From Cryobacterium psychrotolerans (GTDB taxonomy: Bacteria > Actinomycetota > Actinomycetes > Actinomycetales > Microbacteriaceae), in assembly GCF_900101115.1 (NCBI RefSeq), contig NZ_FNFU01000024.1, positions 1 to 37,248 of the forward strand: a stretch of DNA of 37,248 nucleotides, written 5' to 3'. Shown piece after piece: positions 15,029 to 26,921 of the stretch (its first letter is position 1; every line of letters starts with the position of its first letter). Made by a program: the position numbers and the translations under genes. Below the pieces are notes generated by a model that did no database searches, was not told where the DNA came from, and saw nothing but the letters and a program-made list of their open reading frames with translations.

Positions 15029-17082
15029 CGCGGCGCCTGGTTGGTGCGCAGCAGCTGGATCGAGGCGCCCGTCAGGAGAAGCGGCGTGCCCGGGTCGTGG
15101 GTGATCACGGCGTCACGCAGGTCGTCATGGCTGGAGTCCCAGAGCAGCGTGTAGGAGGTGACGTCCTCGTGCGTCGGCAGGATCACCCCGGTGTCCCGCT
15201 CGAGGCCGTGCACGATGAGCAGGATGCGGTTGTATTCCTCATGCTCCGGTGTACTGGCGGCCAGGTACTGGAGGGTGCGTTCCCTGGGCGAATTCCAGTC
15301 GTCCTCGGACATGGTCCGGCCGAGGGCGTTGTACCAGTTCATCCGGCTGGCGCCGGGGGTGGTTTCCCCCGGCCGGCCGAAGCGCACCGGGCGCAGCGCG
15401 GGATTCTCCCGGCGCAGCTGCAGCAGCCGCCGGCTGACCCGGTGCAGGTCCTGCTGCCAGTCGTCGAAGTCCCAATTCAGCCAGGTGAGCTCGCTGTCCT
15501 GGCAGTAGGCATTGTTGTTGCCGCGCTGGCTGCGACCGAACTCGTCGCCCGCCGTGATCATCGGCACGCCCGCGGAGAGCAGCAGGGTCCCCATCAGGTT
15601 GCGCATGGCCTTGCGCCGGGCGGTGAGGATGGACACGTCGCGGGTCGGCCCCTCCGTGCCGTGGTTGAACGAGAGGTTGCTGTCGGTGCCGTCGCGGTTG
15701 GACTCGCCGTTGCCCACGTTGTGCTTGACGTTGTAGGCGGTGAGGTCGGCCATCGTGAAGCCGTCGTGCGCGGTGATGAAATTCAGCGAGGCGAGCGGGC
15801 CGCGCTCCTGGGAGAACGTGTTCGACGAACCGGCCAGCCGGGTCGCGAAGCGTCCGATACCGCTGCCCGCCGGGATCATCCGCCGAGCGCCGCCGATGTC
15901 GGTCAGCCAGAACGACCGCATCCGGTCCCGGTAGCGGTCGTTCCACTCGGTCCAGCCCTCGGGGAAGTTACCGGTCTGCCAGCCGCCCTGTCCCACGTCC
16001 CAGGGCTCGGCGATGAGCTTCGTGCCGGCGAGGTCCGGATCATCCCGGATCGCGGTGATCAGCGGATGGTCCTGCTGGAAGTGCACGTCACCGTTGCGGG
16101 CGAGCGTCGCCGCGAGGTCGAACCGGAACCCGTCGACCTGCACGTCGTTGGCCCAGTACCGCAGCGAGTCGAGCACGAGGCGGCTCGGGACATCGTGGCC
16201 GAAATCGACCGTGTTCCCGCATCCGGTGACGTCGATGTAGGTGCCGTCGTCGCCCTGGCGGTAGTACGCGGCGTTGTCGACGCCCCGGAGGCTGGTGACC
16301 GGGCCGGAAGGGCCCTCTTCGGCGGTGTGGTTGTAGACCACGTCGAGGATGACCTCGAGGCCGGCCTCGTGCAGGAGTTTGACCATGCCCTTGAACTCGC
16401 GGAGCACAGCCTCCGGTCCGGCGGCCTGGGCGGCCTTCGTGGCGTAATCGGCGTGCGGGGAGAAGAAGTTCTGGGTGTTGTAGCCCCAGTAGTTGATCAG
16501 GCCCTGCTTGAGCAGGCGCTGCTCGGAGACGAACGCGTGCACCGGCAGCAACTCGATCGACGTGACGCCGAGGTTCTTGAGGTAGCCGATCGTCGCAGCG
16601 TGGGCGAGGCCGGCGTAGGTTCCGCGCAGGTCGGCCGGCACCGCCGGGTTGAGCTTGCTGATCCCGCGCACGTGCGCCTCGTACACGACGGCGTGGTCGA
16701 GGGGGGTCCGAGGCTTTTCCGCGCCGGCCCAGTCGAAGCTCCCGTCGACGACGGATGACTGCCACTGGTCGGCGCCGACGCGCACGAGTCCCCGGGAATA
16801 CGGTTCGATCAGCGTCTTCTCGGGATGGAAGGCGTGCGTCGGGCCGGCGGGGCCGGACACCCGGATGCCGTAGCGGCACCCGGGAGCGAGCAGACGCGAC
16901 TTCCCGGACCAGACGCCATGGGCATCCTGGGTCATCGGAACGGTCTTGATGATCCAGTTCGGATCCGTCCCATCGAAGATGCACAGCTCGACGGCGTCGG
17001 CGTGTTCCGACCACACGCGCAGTTCACCGACACCGCCCGAAACCCGGACGCCAAGGTCGCGCAGGGGATCGCCGGGAGTCAT
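15025..17082 (-). CDS. glgX: Glycogen debranching enzyme (GlgX/TreX-type isoamylase)
   Basis: The 685-residue GH13 enzyme hydrolyses alpha-1,6 branches in (phosphorylase-trimmed) glucan. An N-terminal CBM48-like domain (~10-110) precedes the barrel motifs VILDVVYNHTAEEG (~244), VDGFRFDLAATLAR with nucleophile Asp322, LIAEPWDVG with acid Glu359, and NFITAHDGFTMADL. The frame is open for 41 further codons, but ATG 17082 matches the family start (MTPGDPLRDLGVRV) and is preceded by TACTCT with a 7-nt gap. It overlaps ybaK by 4 bp. It is divergent from the cysteine desulfurase gene 121 nt away. With GlgP it would form the degradation branch of the glycogen block. Confidence 0.94.
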   Translation of the reverse strand: MTPGDPLRDLGVRVSGGVGELRVWSEHADAVELCIFDGTDPNWIIKTVPMTQDAHGVWSGKSRLLAPGCRYGIRVSGPAGPTHAFHPEKTLIEPYSRGLVRVGADQWQSSVVDGSFDWAGAEKPRTPLDHAVVYEAHVRGISKLNPAVPADLRGTYAGLAHAATIGYLKNLGVTSIELLPVHAFVSEQRLLKQGLINYWGYNTQNFFSPHADYATKAAQAAGPEAVLREFKGMVKLLHEAGLEVILDVVYNHTAEEGPSGPVTSLRGVDNAAYYRQGDDGTYIDVTGCGNTVDFGHDVPSRLVLDSLRYWANDVQVDGFRFDLAATLARNGDVHFQQDHPLITAIRDDPDLAGTKLIAEPWDVGQGGWQTGNFPEGWTEWNDRYRDRMRSFWLTDIGGARRMIPAGSGIGRFATRLAGSSNTFSQERGPLASLNFITAHDGFTMADLTAYNVKHNVGNGESNRDGTDSNLSFNHGTEGPTRDVSILTARRKAMRNLMGTLLLSAGVPMITAGDEFGRSQRGNNNAYCQDSELTWLNWDFDDWQQDLHRVSRRLLQLRRENPALRPVRFGRPGETTPGASRMNWYNALGRTMSEDDWNSPRERTLQYLAASTPEHEEYNRILLIVHGLERDTGVILPTHEDVTSYTLLWDSSHDDLRDAVITHDPGTPLLLTGASIQLLRTNQAPR

Positions 17083-17089
17083 GAGTTCT

Positions 17090-17095
17090 AGAGTA
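17090..17095 (-). promoter_or_regulatory. Putative leaderless -10 element of glgX (TACTCT)
   Basis: On the minus strand TACTCT is followed by AGAACTC and the ATG at 17082, a 7-nt gap. No ribosome-binding sequence fits between them. Confidence 0.5.
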
Positions 17096-17203
17096 ATGAG
17101 TGAAGGAGCCGCCCCTGACCACACAGGTCCGGGTCGCAACACGGCCCCCAGGCACCACGCGCAATGCGGGCACGGGGCACGCGCAGGCACGGAAGGAAAC
17201 GTC

Positions 17204-18436
17204 ATGGCTGTCTACCCCGAGAACGTCCGCCCCGACAACGTCCGCCCCGACAACGTCTATCTTGACCATGCGGCGACGACGCCCATGCTCCCGGCGGCCA
17301 TTAGCGCGTATGCCGAGGCGATGACGGTGGTGGGCAACCCCGCCTCGATCCACAGCCAGGGCCAGAACGCCAAACGGATGCTCGAGGAAGCCCGCGAAGT
17401 CGTCGCCCGGAGTGTGGGCTCGGACCCGATCGAGGTGGTGTTCACCGGGGGAGGCACCGAGGCGATCAACCTGGCCGTCAAGGGGCTCTTCTGGGCCAGG
17501 GCGCCGCGCACCCGGATCCTCGCCCCGGGGGGCGAGCACCACGCCACCCTGGACACCATCGAATGGCTGGAACACCACGAGGGCGCCGTCGTCGAATGGC
17601 TCCCGCTCGACGACCTCGGGCGCGTGGACGTCGCAGTCCTCGAACGCGCCATCGCCGCCAACCCGGACGACGTCGCGCTCGTCACGCTCCTGGCGGCCAA
17701 CAACGAGGTCGGAACGCTCCAGCCGATCAGGGAGGTCGCCGCGCTCGCCGCGGCACACGGCATCCCGGTGCACGTCGACGCGGTGTCGGCCTACGGGCAC
17801 GTGCCGATCGACTTCGCGGCGCTCAGCCGCACCGGGGCGTCCGCGGTCAGCGTCTCGGCGCACAAGATCGGCGGGCCGGTGGGCATCGGCGCCCTCGTGC
17901 TCTCCCGCCGGGCCACCGTCGTGCCGCTCATCCACGGCGGCGGTCAGCAGCGGCAGGTGCGCAGCGGCACCCAGGATGTGGCGGCCGCCGTGTCGTTCGC
18001 CGTCGCGGCATCCGCCGCGGTGGCCGAGCTGCCGGGCGAGGGCGTGCGCCTGGCCGCCCTGCGCGACCGCGTCATCGCCGGGGTTCGGGCGGCGGTTCCG
18101 GAGGCGGTGCTGAACGGCGACCCCGACCCGGCCGGCCGGCTGCCCGGCAACGCGCACTTCACCTTCCCGGGCTGCGAGGGCGACTCCCTTCTGTTCCTGC
18201 TGGACGTGGCCGGAGTGTCGGTCTCGACCGGCTCGGCCTGCCAGGCCGGCATTCCCGAACCGTCGCACGTGCTGCGTGCGATGGGCCGGAGCGAGACCGA
18301 GGCCAGGGGAGCGCTGCGCATCACGCTCGGCCGCACCTCCACCGACGCGGACGTCGACGCGTTCCTCGCCGCCCTGCCCGCGGCGTACGCGCAGGCGGCG
18401 CGCGCCGGCCTGGCCGACCGCGAGCCGGCCCGCTGA
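17204..18436 (+). CDS. Cysteine desulfurase (IscS/NifS-like, class V aminotransferase fold)
   Basis: The 410-residue PLP enzyme takes sulfur from cysteine as an enzyme-bound persulfide. Features are YLDHAATTP near the N-terminus, GGGTEAINLA (~82), HVDAVSAYG (~190), the PLP lysine in SAHKIGGPVG (Lys221), and the persulfide cysteine in STGSACQAG (Cys346). The ATG at 17204 has GGAAGGAAA upstream; the frame continues 86 codons further but overlaps glgX. The N-terminus contains a tandem NVRPD-NVRPD-NVYLD repeat encoded by 15-bp units (17222-17251). mnmA lies 130 nt downstream, so it is the natural sulfur donor for MnmA. No iscU or suf genes are nearby. Confidence 0.93.
   Translation: MAVYPENVRPDNVRPDNVYLDHAATTPMLPAAISAYAEAMTVVGNPASIHSQGQNAKRMLEEAREVVARSVGSDPIEVVFTGGGTEAINLAVKGLFWARAPRTRILAPGGEHHATLDTIEWLEHHEGAVVEWLPLDDLGRVDVAVLERAIAANPDDVALVTLLAANNEVGTLQPIREVAALAAAHGIPVHVDAVSAYGHVPIDFAALSRTGASAVSVSAHKIGGPVGIGALVLSRRATVVPLIHGGGQQRQVRSGTQDVAAAVSFAVAASAAVAELPGEGVRLAALRDRVIAGVRAAVPEAVLNGDPDPAGRLPGNAHFTFPGCEGDSLLFLLDVAGVSVSTGSACQAGIPEPSHVLRAMGRSETEARGALRITLGRTSTDADVDAFLAALPAAYAQAARAGLADREPAR
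17222..17251 (+). repeat. Two 15-bp in-frame direct repeats in the desulfurase N-terminus
   Basis: AACGTCCGCCCCGAC occurs twice back to back (17222-17236, 17237-17251), followed by AACGTC. It encodes NVRPDNVRPD directly before the conserved YLDHAATTP. Confidence 0.85.
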
Positions 18437-18469
18437 CCCGCGCTGCCGTTCGCCGACCTTGACAGTTCC

Positions 18470-18505
18470 GGTCGAGCTTGCCTGGTGCGCGCGGCAAACT
18501 CGACC
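18470..18505. terminator. Hairpin between the cysteine desulfurase and mnmA
   Basis: Arms 18470-18482 (GGTCGAGCTTGCC) and 18493-18505 (GGCAAACTCGACC) pair over 13 bp with one G-T-type mismatch around a 10-nt loop. No T-run follows. It may end the desulfurase transcript, since mnmA appears to have its own start signal at 18555, or it may be a dispersed palindromic repeat. Confidence 0.55.
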
Positions 18506-18554
18506 GCACAGGCCAAAGTCGGGGCCGGAGGGGAGCCCCGGGAGCGGGGTCGTT

Positions 18555-18560
18555 TAGACT
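18555..18560 (+). promoter_or_regulatory. Putative leaderless -10 element of mnmA (TAGACT)
   Basis: TAGACT is followed by GGTCGG and the ATG at 18567, a 6-nt gap. The 10-mer TAGACTGGTC is identical to that before the gene at 378. Confidence 0.5.
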
Positions 18561-18566
18561 GGTCGG

Positions 18567-22029
<3,463 letters not shown>

Positions 22030-22129
22030 CCTCGGCCGACAGACAAAGGAGTATCCCCCACAATCGGGGGTGGACCGGCTCCCTGCCGCTGTTTTCCGGT
22101 CACTAGGCTGTGATCCTGAGACCTGAATT

Positions 22130-22145
22130 GGGCCCGCGAGGGCCC
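22130..22145 (+). other. Short GC-rich hairpin with a GCGA loop in the ligA-hydrolase gap
   Basis: GGGCCC-GCGA-GGGCCC can form a 6-bp stem closed by a GNRA-type tetraloop, followed by TCCTT, 11 nt before the ATG at 22156. The 126-nt gap also holds CCCCC...GGGGG around 22060. It may be a weak ligA terminator. Nothing else is recognisable in the gap. Confidence 0.35.
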
Positions 22146-22155
22146 TCCTTCGGTC

Positions 22156-23526
22156 ATGCGGGAGGGGACGTACCCGGTTTTGCTGTTTGACGTCGCAGCG
22201 GTTCTGGCAACCTCGCTCACACTCGGCAGGGTGAGCGAGCTCAGCGGTGTGCCCGAATTCGCGGCGACAAGCATCGCCGACGTCATGCCCACGCGGGTGT
22301 CGGATGTCCCCGCGGGCGGCGCGTCCTCCCCGCTCTGGCTCGACCTCTCGGCGCGGGTCGGAACATCCGTCGACGTTGCCACCCTCCCGACGCTCCGCGG
22401 GGCCGGACTCCTCGTCGGGATGTCCAGCCTCTCGCCGGGCGACCTGTCCACTTTCGCCGCGGCACACCCGGGGCAGATCGACGCGCTGCTGTCATCGCCG
22501 CCGTCGTCCACGGCGGTCACCGAGTGGTGGGCCGGCCTGGACGCCGACCGGCGGGCGACAATGGCGGGCGCCGTTCCGCAGCTCGTCGGCAACCTCGACG
22601 GCGTGCCGGCGCGGGAACGGGGTCTGGCGAACCGGCGCTACCTCGCGCACACTGTGGCCGAAGTCACCGATGCCCTGGCCACGGCGACCGGGCCGGAGCG
22701 CATTCGCCTGGAGGGCGAACTCGCGGTCCTGCACCAGGTCAGGGACGCGCTGCGGCCGAACGAGGACGGTCCCAGGCGGTCGCTGATTCTGCTGGACACC
22801 GCCGCCGGCGGGCGGGCGGCCATCGCGCTCGGGAACCCGGACACGGCCGACTATCTGAGCTACCTGGTTCCGGGAATGAATTACGGCGTGCGCGAGCAGC
22901 TGGTGAACTGGGCCACGACCGCCGACGACCTCTACGCCGAGCAGCGCGCGGTGCTCGCGCGCCGTGTCGCGCACGGCGGACCTCGGGCCACCGTCGCCAC
23001 GATCGCGTGGATCGGCTACGAGACGCCCGACCTCTTCTCGGTCGGTGGCCTGGACCGGGCCGAGGCCGGTGCCGACTTCCTCGAGGATTCCTGGCTCGGC
23101 GTGCGCTCGGCCCGGGGCGCGGAACAGCCGTACATCTCCGTCTTCGGCCACTCCTACGGCTCGACGGTCTCGCTCGTTGCGCTCGCGCGCGGGTTGGTCG
23201 GCGTCGACGCCCTCGTCATGGTCGGCTCGCCGGGCAGCGGCATCCAGTCGGCAGCCGAGCTGGCCGTGGCCGGCGGCAACGTCTACGTCGGAGAGGCGGA
23301 CTGGGATCCCGCCGTCAACAGCGCCTTCTTCGGCAGCGACCCCGGCGCGGCGTCGTACGGCGCGCACACCCTGGGCGTCGACGGGGCCAGGGACCGCGTC
23401 ACCGGCGCGTGGCTCGACGGGGCGCTCGGCCACAACGGCTACTTCACCCCCGGCAGCGAGTCGCTGCACAACATGGCCTTGATCGGCACGGACAACGCGA
23501 AACTGGCCACCAGCGGCTCCGAATAG
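22156..23526 (+). CDS. Alpha/beta hydrolase, DUF1023-like
   Basis: The 456-residue protein has a long N-terminal region (~1-220) containing LFDVAAVLATSLTLG and a helical stretch around AHTVAEVTDALATAT. The C-terminal hydrolase core resembles DUF1023 proteins of actinobacteria. The nucleophile elbow is FGHSYGS (Ser333), followed by DALVMVGSPGSG and a likely catalytic His426 in LGHNGYF. Upstream GNPDTADYLSYLVPGMNY is typical of the family. Substrates of DUF1023 proteins are not established. The N-terminal third is less familiar to me and could be a truncated helical domain. It lies between ligA and gatC; gatC has its own ribosome site, so operon membership is unclear. Confidence 0.78.
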   Translation: MREGTYPVLLFDVAAVLATSLTLGRVSELSGVPEFAATSIADVMPTRVSDVPAGGASSPLWLDLSARVGTSVDVATLPTLRGAGLLVGMSSLSPGDLSTFAAAHPGQIDALLSSPPSSTAVTEWWAGLDADRRATMAGAVPQLVGNLDGVPARERGLANRRYLAHTVAEVTDALATATGPERIRLEGELAVLHQVRDALRPNEDGPRRSLILLDTAAGGRAAIALGNPDTADYLSYLVPGMNYGVREQLVNWATTADDLYAEQRAVLARRVAHGGPRATVATIAWIGYETPDLFSVGGLDRAEAGADFLEDSWLGVRSARGAEQPYISVFGHSYGSTVSLVALARGLVGVDALVMVGSPGSGIQSAAELAVAGGNVYVGEADWDPAVNSAFFGSDPGAASYGAHTLGVDGARDRVTGAWLDGALGHNGYFTPGSESLHNMALIGTDNAKLATSGSE

Positions 23527-23529
23527 AAT
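23524..23529 (+). promoter_or_regulatory. Possible -10 element for gatCAB (TAGAAT)
   Basis: TAGAAT overlaps the stop region of the hydrolase gene and lies 35 nt before the gatC ATG, giving a short leader with the ribosome site CGGAG. No clear -35 box. Confidence 0.35.
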
Positions 23530-23564
23530 TGAGGCATCCACCTCGACGAACCGTACGGAGTTTC

Positions 23565-23861
23565 ATGTCTGGAATCACGGCCGAGCAGGTTGCCCATTTG
23601 GCCAGCCTCGCCCGGATCGACCTCAGCCCGGAAGAGATCGCCAGTCTCACAATCGACCTGGGTCAGATCGTGGAGTCGGTGAAGAAGGTCCAGGAAGTGG
23701 CCACACCCGACGTCCCGGCGACAAGCCACCCGATGCCCCTGACCAACGTGTTCCGTGACGACATCGTCGTTCCCTCGTTGACGGTCGAGCAGGCGCTCTC
23801 CGGAGCCCCCGACCGCGACGGCGACAAATTCCGGGTGCCCCCGATCCTGGAAGAGGACTGA
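23565..23861 (+). CDS. gatC: Asp-tRNA(Asn)/Glu-tRNA(Gln) amidotransferase subunit C
   Basis: The 98-residue protein has the normal GatC length. It begins [20 protein letters not shown] and contains [17 protein letters not shown], with a C-terminal [10 protein letters not shown], all characteristic of GatC, the small subunit that wraps around GatA-GatB and stabilises the complex. The ATG is preceded by GGAG at 4-nt spacing. The stop is separated from the gatA ATG by 2 nt, so the subunits are translationally linked. The same frame is open far upstream through the preceding gene, but that extension is a shadow in another frame of the hydrolase. Confidence 0.95.
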   Translation: MSGITAEQVAHLASLARIDLSPEEIASLTIDLGQIVESVKKVQEVATPDVPATSHPMPLTNVFRDDIVVPSLTVEQALSGAPDRDGDKFRVPPILEED

Positions 23862-23863
23862 CC

Positions 23864-25411
23864 ATGACCGATCTCATCAAGCTGTCCGCCGCCGACCTCG
23901 GCGGCCTCCTCGCCAACGGTTCGGTCAGTTCCGTCGAGGTGACCCGCGCGCACCTCGACCACATCGCGGCCGTCGATACCGACCTGCACGCGTTCCTGCA
24001 TGTGGCCGCGGATGCCGCTCTCGCCACGGCGGACCGGGTCGACGCCCGGCGCGCCGCGGGTGAGCAGCTCGGCCTGCTCGCCGGCGTGCCGATCGCGATC
24101 AAGGACGTGCTCGCCACCCGGGACATGCCGTCCACGGCCGGCTCGAAGATCCTCGAGGGCTGGATCCCGCCCTACGACGCCACGGTCGTCAAGCGGCTGC
24201 GCGACGCGCACCTGATCCCGCTCGGCAAGACCAACATGGACGAGTTCGCGATGGGCTCCTCCACCGAGCACTCCGCCTACGGCCCGACCCGCAACCCGTG
24301 GGACCAGGAACGGATCCCCGGCGGCTCCGGAGGCGGTTCGGCCGCCGCGGTCGCCGCCTTCGAGGCCCCGCTCGCGCTCGGCAGCGACACCGGCGGCTCC
24401 ATCCGGCAGCCCGCGGCGGTCACCGGTTCCGTCGGGGTCAAGCCCACCTACGGCGGCGTCTCCCGCTACGGCGCCATCGCCCTCGCATCCTCGCTCGACC
24501 AGGTCGGCCCGGTCTCGCGCACGGTCTATGACGCCGCGCTCCTGCACGATGTCATCGGCGGTCACGACCCGCTCGACTCGACCTCCCTCACCGACCCGTG
24601 GCCGTCGATGGCCGCCGCCGCGCGCGCGGGCCTCGCCGACGGAGCCCTCACGGGTCTCCGCATCGGCGTCGTCAAGGAACTCAACGGCGAGGGCTTCCAG
24701 GCCGGCGTCACACAGCGCTTCACCGAGACACTCGCCCTGCTCGCCGCAGCGGGCGCGGAGATCAGCGAGGTGAGCGCCCCGAACTTCGAATACTCGGTCG
24801 CCGCGTACTACCTGATCCTGCCCGCCGAGGCATCCAGCAACCTGGCTCGCTTCGACTCGGTGCGCTTCGGGCTCCGGGAAAACCCCACCGACGGCCCGGT
24901 CACGATCGAACGCGTGATGGCCGCCACCCGCGACGCCGGCTTCGGCCCCGAGGTCAAGCGCCGCATCATCCTCGGTACCTACGCGCTCAGCACCGGGTAT
25001 TACGACGCGTACTACGGCAGCGCGCAGAAGGTGCGCACCCTGATCCAGCGCGACTTCGACGCGGCCTTCGAGAAGGTCGACCTGCTCGTGTCGCCGAGCG
25101 CCCCGACCACGGCGTTCAAGTTCGGCGAGAAGCTGGCCGACCCGATGGCCATGTACCTCAACGACATCACGACGATCCCGGCGAACCTCGCCGGGATCCC
25201 CGGGATGAGCCTGCCGATGGGCCTGGCGCCCGAGGACGGCCTGCCGGTCGGCCTGCAGGTCATGGCGCCGGCGAAACAGGATGCCCGCCTCTACACGTTC
25301 GGTGCCGCGGTCGAGCAGCTGCTCGAAGCGCACTGGGGTCACACCCTGCTCAGCCGCGCTCCCGCGCTGGCGCCGGTGGAAATGTTCGCGAGCGAAGAAG
25401 GGGTCATCTGA
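23864..25411 (+). CDS. gatA: Asp-tRNA(Asn)/Glu-tRNA(Gln) amidotransferase subunit A
   Basis: The 515-residue amidase-signature enzyme releases ammonia from glutamine for transfer to the misacylated tRNA. The catalytic Ser-cisSer-Lys triad is visible: Lys80 in [12 protein letters not shown], Ser155 in [12 protein letters not shown] and Ser179 in [12 protein letters not shown]. The position after Ser155 is Gly where many amidases have Ser; this variant is familiar in actinobacterial GatA. The [13 protein letters not shown] motif (~385) and the C-terminal [10 protein letters not shown] support the assignment. Its stop overlaps the gatB ATG by one base (TGATG). Confidence 0.96.
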   Translation: MTDLIKLSAADLGGLLANGSVSSVEVTRAHLDHIAAVDTDLHAFLHVAADAALATADRVDARRAAGEQLGLLAGVPIAIKDVLATRDMPSTAGSKILEGWIPPYDATVVKRLRDAHLIPLGKTNMDEFAMGSSTEHSAYGPTRNPWDQERIPGGSGGGSAAAVAAFEAPLALGSDTGGSIRQPAAVTGSVGVKPTYGGVSRYGAIALASSLDQVGPVSRTVYDAALLHDVIGGHDPLDSTSLTDPWPSMAAAARAGLADGALTGLRIGVVKELNGEGFQAGVTQRFTETLALLAAAGAEISEVSAPNFEYSVAAYYLILPAEASSNLARFDSVRFGLRENPTDGPVTIERVMAATRDAGFGPEVKRRIILGTYALSTGYYDAYYGSAQKVRTLIQRDFDAAFEKVDLLVSPSAPTTAFKFGEKLADPMAMYLNDITTIPANLAGIPGMSLPMGLAPEDGLPVGLQVMAPAKQDARLYTFGAAVEQLLEAHWGHTLLSRAPALAPVEMFASEEGVI

Positions 25412-26916
25412 TGAAGAAGGCTGAATTGATGGACTTCGACAAGGCCCTCGAACTCTACGAGCCGGTGCTCGGCTTCGAGGTGCACGTCGAACTCAACACG
25501 AAGACCAAGATGTTCTGCGGCTGCGCCAACGAGTTCGGCCAGGGCGCCAACACGAACACCTGCCCGACCTGCCTCGGGCTGCCCGGCGGGCTGCCCCAGG
25601 TGAACCGGAAGGCGATCGAGTCGAGCATCCGCCTCGGCCTGGCGCTCGGCTGCGACATCGCCGAGGCGTCCCGATTCGCCCGGAAGAACTACTTCTACCC
25701 GGACACGGCGAAGAACTTCCAGACCTCGCAGTACGACGAGCCGATCGCCTTCAACGGCTCGCTCACCATCGAACTCGAGAGCGGCCGGCAGGTCACCGTC
25801 GAGATCGAACGCGCCCACATGGAGGATGACGCCGGCAAGCTCACCCACAAGGGCGGTGCCACCGGCCGGATCCAGGGCGCCGACTACTCGCTCGTCGACT
25901 ACAACCGCGGCGGCGTGCCGCTGGTCGAGATCGTCACGCAGATGATCGAGGGCGGCGAGGCGGACTCGCCCGAGATCGGCAAGACCTACGTTGCCGCCAT
26001 CCGTGAGATCGTCAAGGCCCTGGGCGTGTCCAACGCCCGGATGGAAGAGGGCAACGTGCGCTGCGACGCGAACGTGTCCCTCCGCCCGCGCGGCTCGAAC
26101 ATCCTCGGCACGCGCACCGAGACCAAGAACGTCAACTCGCTGCGCTCGGTCGAACGGGCCGTGCGGTACGAGATCCAGCGCCAGGCCGCCCTGTTGTCGG
26201 CCGGCGGAACCATCACCCAGGAAACCCGCCACTGGCACGAAGACACCGGCCGGACCTCCGCCGGGCGCCCCAAGTCCGACGCCGACGACTACCGATACTT
26301 CCCCGAGCCCGACCTCGTGCCCGTCGCGCCGTCGCGCGAATGGGTCGAGGAGCTGCGGGCGACCCTGCCCGAGCCTCCGGCCGCCCGCCGCAAGCGCCTC
26401 CAGGCCGACTGGGGCTTCGCGAACCTCGAATTCCAGGATGTCGTCAACTCGGACCTGCTCGACGCCGTCGAAGCGACCATCGCGGCCGGGGCATCCGCGC
26501 AGGCCGCCCGCAAGTGGTGGACGGGTGAGGTGGCCCGGCTCGCGAACGTCGCCGGTGTGGCCGCCGACTCACTCGTGCAGCCGCACCAGGTGGCCGCGCT
26601 GATCGAACTCGTCGAGGCAGGCACGCTGACCGACCGCCTCGCCCGCCAGGTGCTCGAAGGCGTCATCGCCGGCGAAGGAACCCCGCTCGAGGTCGTGGAC
26701 AGCCGCGGCCTCGCCGTGGTCTCCGACGACGGCCCGCTGATCGCGGCCATCGACGAGGCCCTGGCCTCGCAGCCCGATGTGCTCGCGAAGATCCGCGACG
26801 GCAAGGTGCAGGCCGCCGGCGCGGTCATCGGCGCCGTCATGAAGGCGATGAGGGGCCAGGCCGACGCGGCGCGTGTGCGCGAGCTTGTGCTTGAACGCGC
26901 CGGATCGGCCGAGTAG
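25411..26916 (+). CDS. gatB: Asp-tRNA(Asn)/Glu-tRNA(Gln) amidotransferase subunit B
   Basis: The 501-residue subunit phosphorylates the tRNA-bound Glu/Asp and accepts ammonia from Gat[16 protein letters not shown] leads into a zinc site formed by C36, C38, C51 and C54 (CGC...CPTC). The GatB/PET112 core continues with [40 protein letters not shown] and [15 protein letters not shown]. The C-terminal YqeY-like helical tail (~350-500) binds tRNA. The ATG is fixed by the TGATG overlap with gatA. An MbfA-like gene begins 5 nt after its stop. Confidence 0.97.
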   Translation: MKKAELMDFDKALELYEPVLGFEVHVELNTKTKMFCGCANEFGQGANTNTCPTCLGLPGGLPQVNRKAIESSIRLGLALGCDIAEASRFARKNYFYPDTAKNFQTSQYDEPIAFNGSLTIELESGRQVTVEIERAHMEDDAGKLTHKGGATGRIQGADYSLVDYNRGGVPLVEIVTQMIEGGEADSPEIGKTYVAAIREIVKALGVSNARMEEGNVRCDANVSLRPRGSNILGTRTETKNVNSLRSVERAVRYEIQRQAALLSAGGTITQETRHWHEDTGRTSAGRPKSDADDYRYFPEPDLVPVAPSREWVEELRATLPEPPAARRKRLQADWGFANLEFQDVVNSDLLDAVEATIAAGASAQAARKWWTGEVARLANVAGVAADSLVQPHQVAALIELVEAGTLTDRLARQVLEGVIAGEGTPLEVVDSRGLAVVSDDGPLIAAIDEALASQPDVLAKIRDGKVQAAGAVIGAVMKAMRGQADAARVRELVLERAGSAE

Positions 26917-26921
26917 CCGCA

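Noticed and set aside
22030..22155. tRNA or small RNA gene after ligA
   Set aside because: Short GC stems are present, but no cloverleaf, anticodon arm or T-loop sequence can be drawn.
24324..24345. Possible loss of a catalytic Ser in GatA (GGSGGGS instead of GGSSGGS)
   Set aside because: Alignment by spacing to the nucleophile Ser179 shows the cis-Ser (Ser155) is kept; only the following Ser is Gly, a variant I know from actinobacterial GatA.
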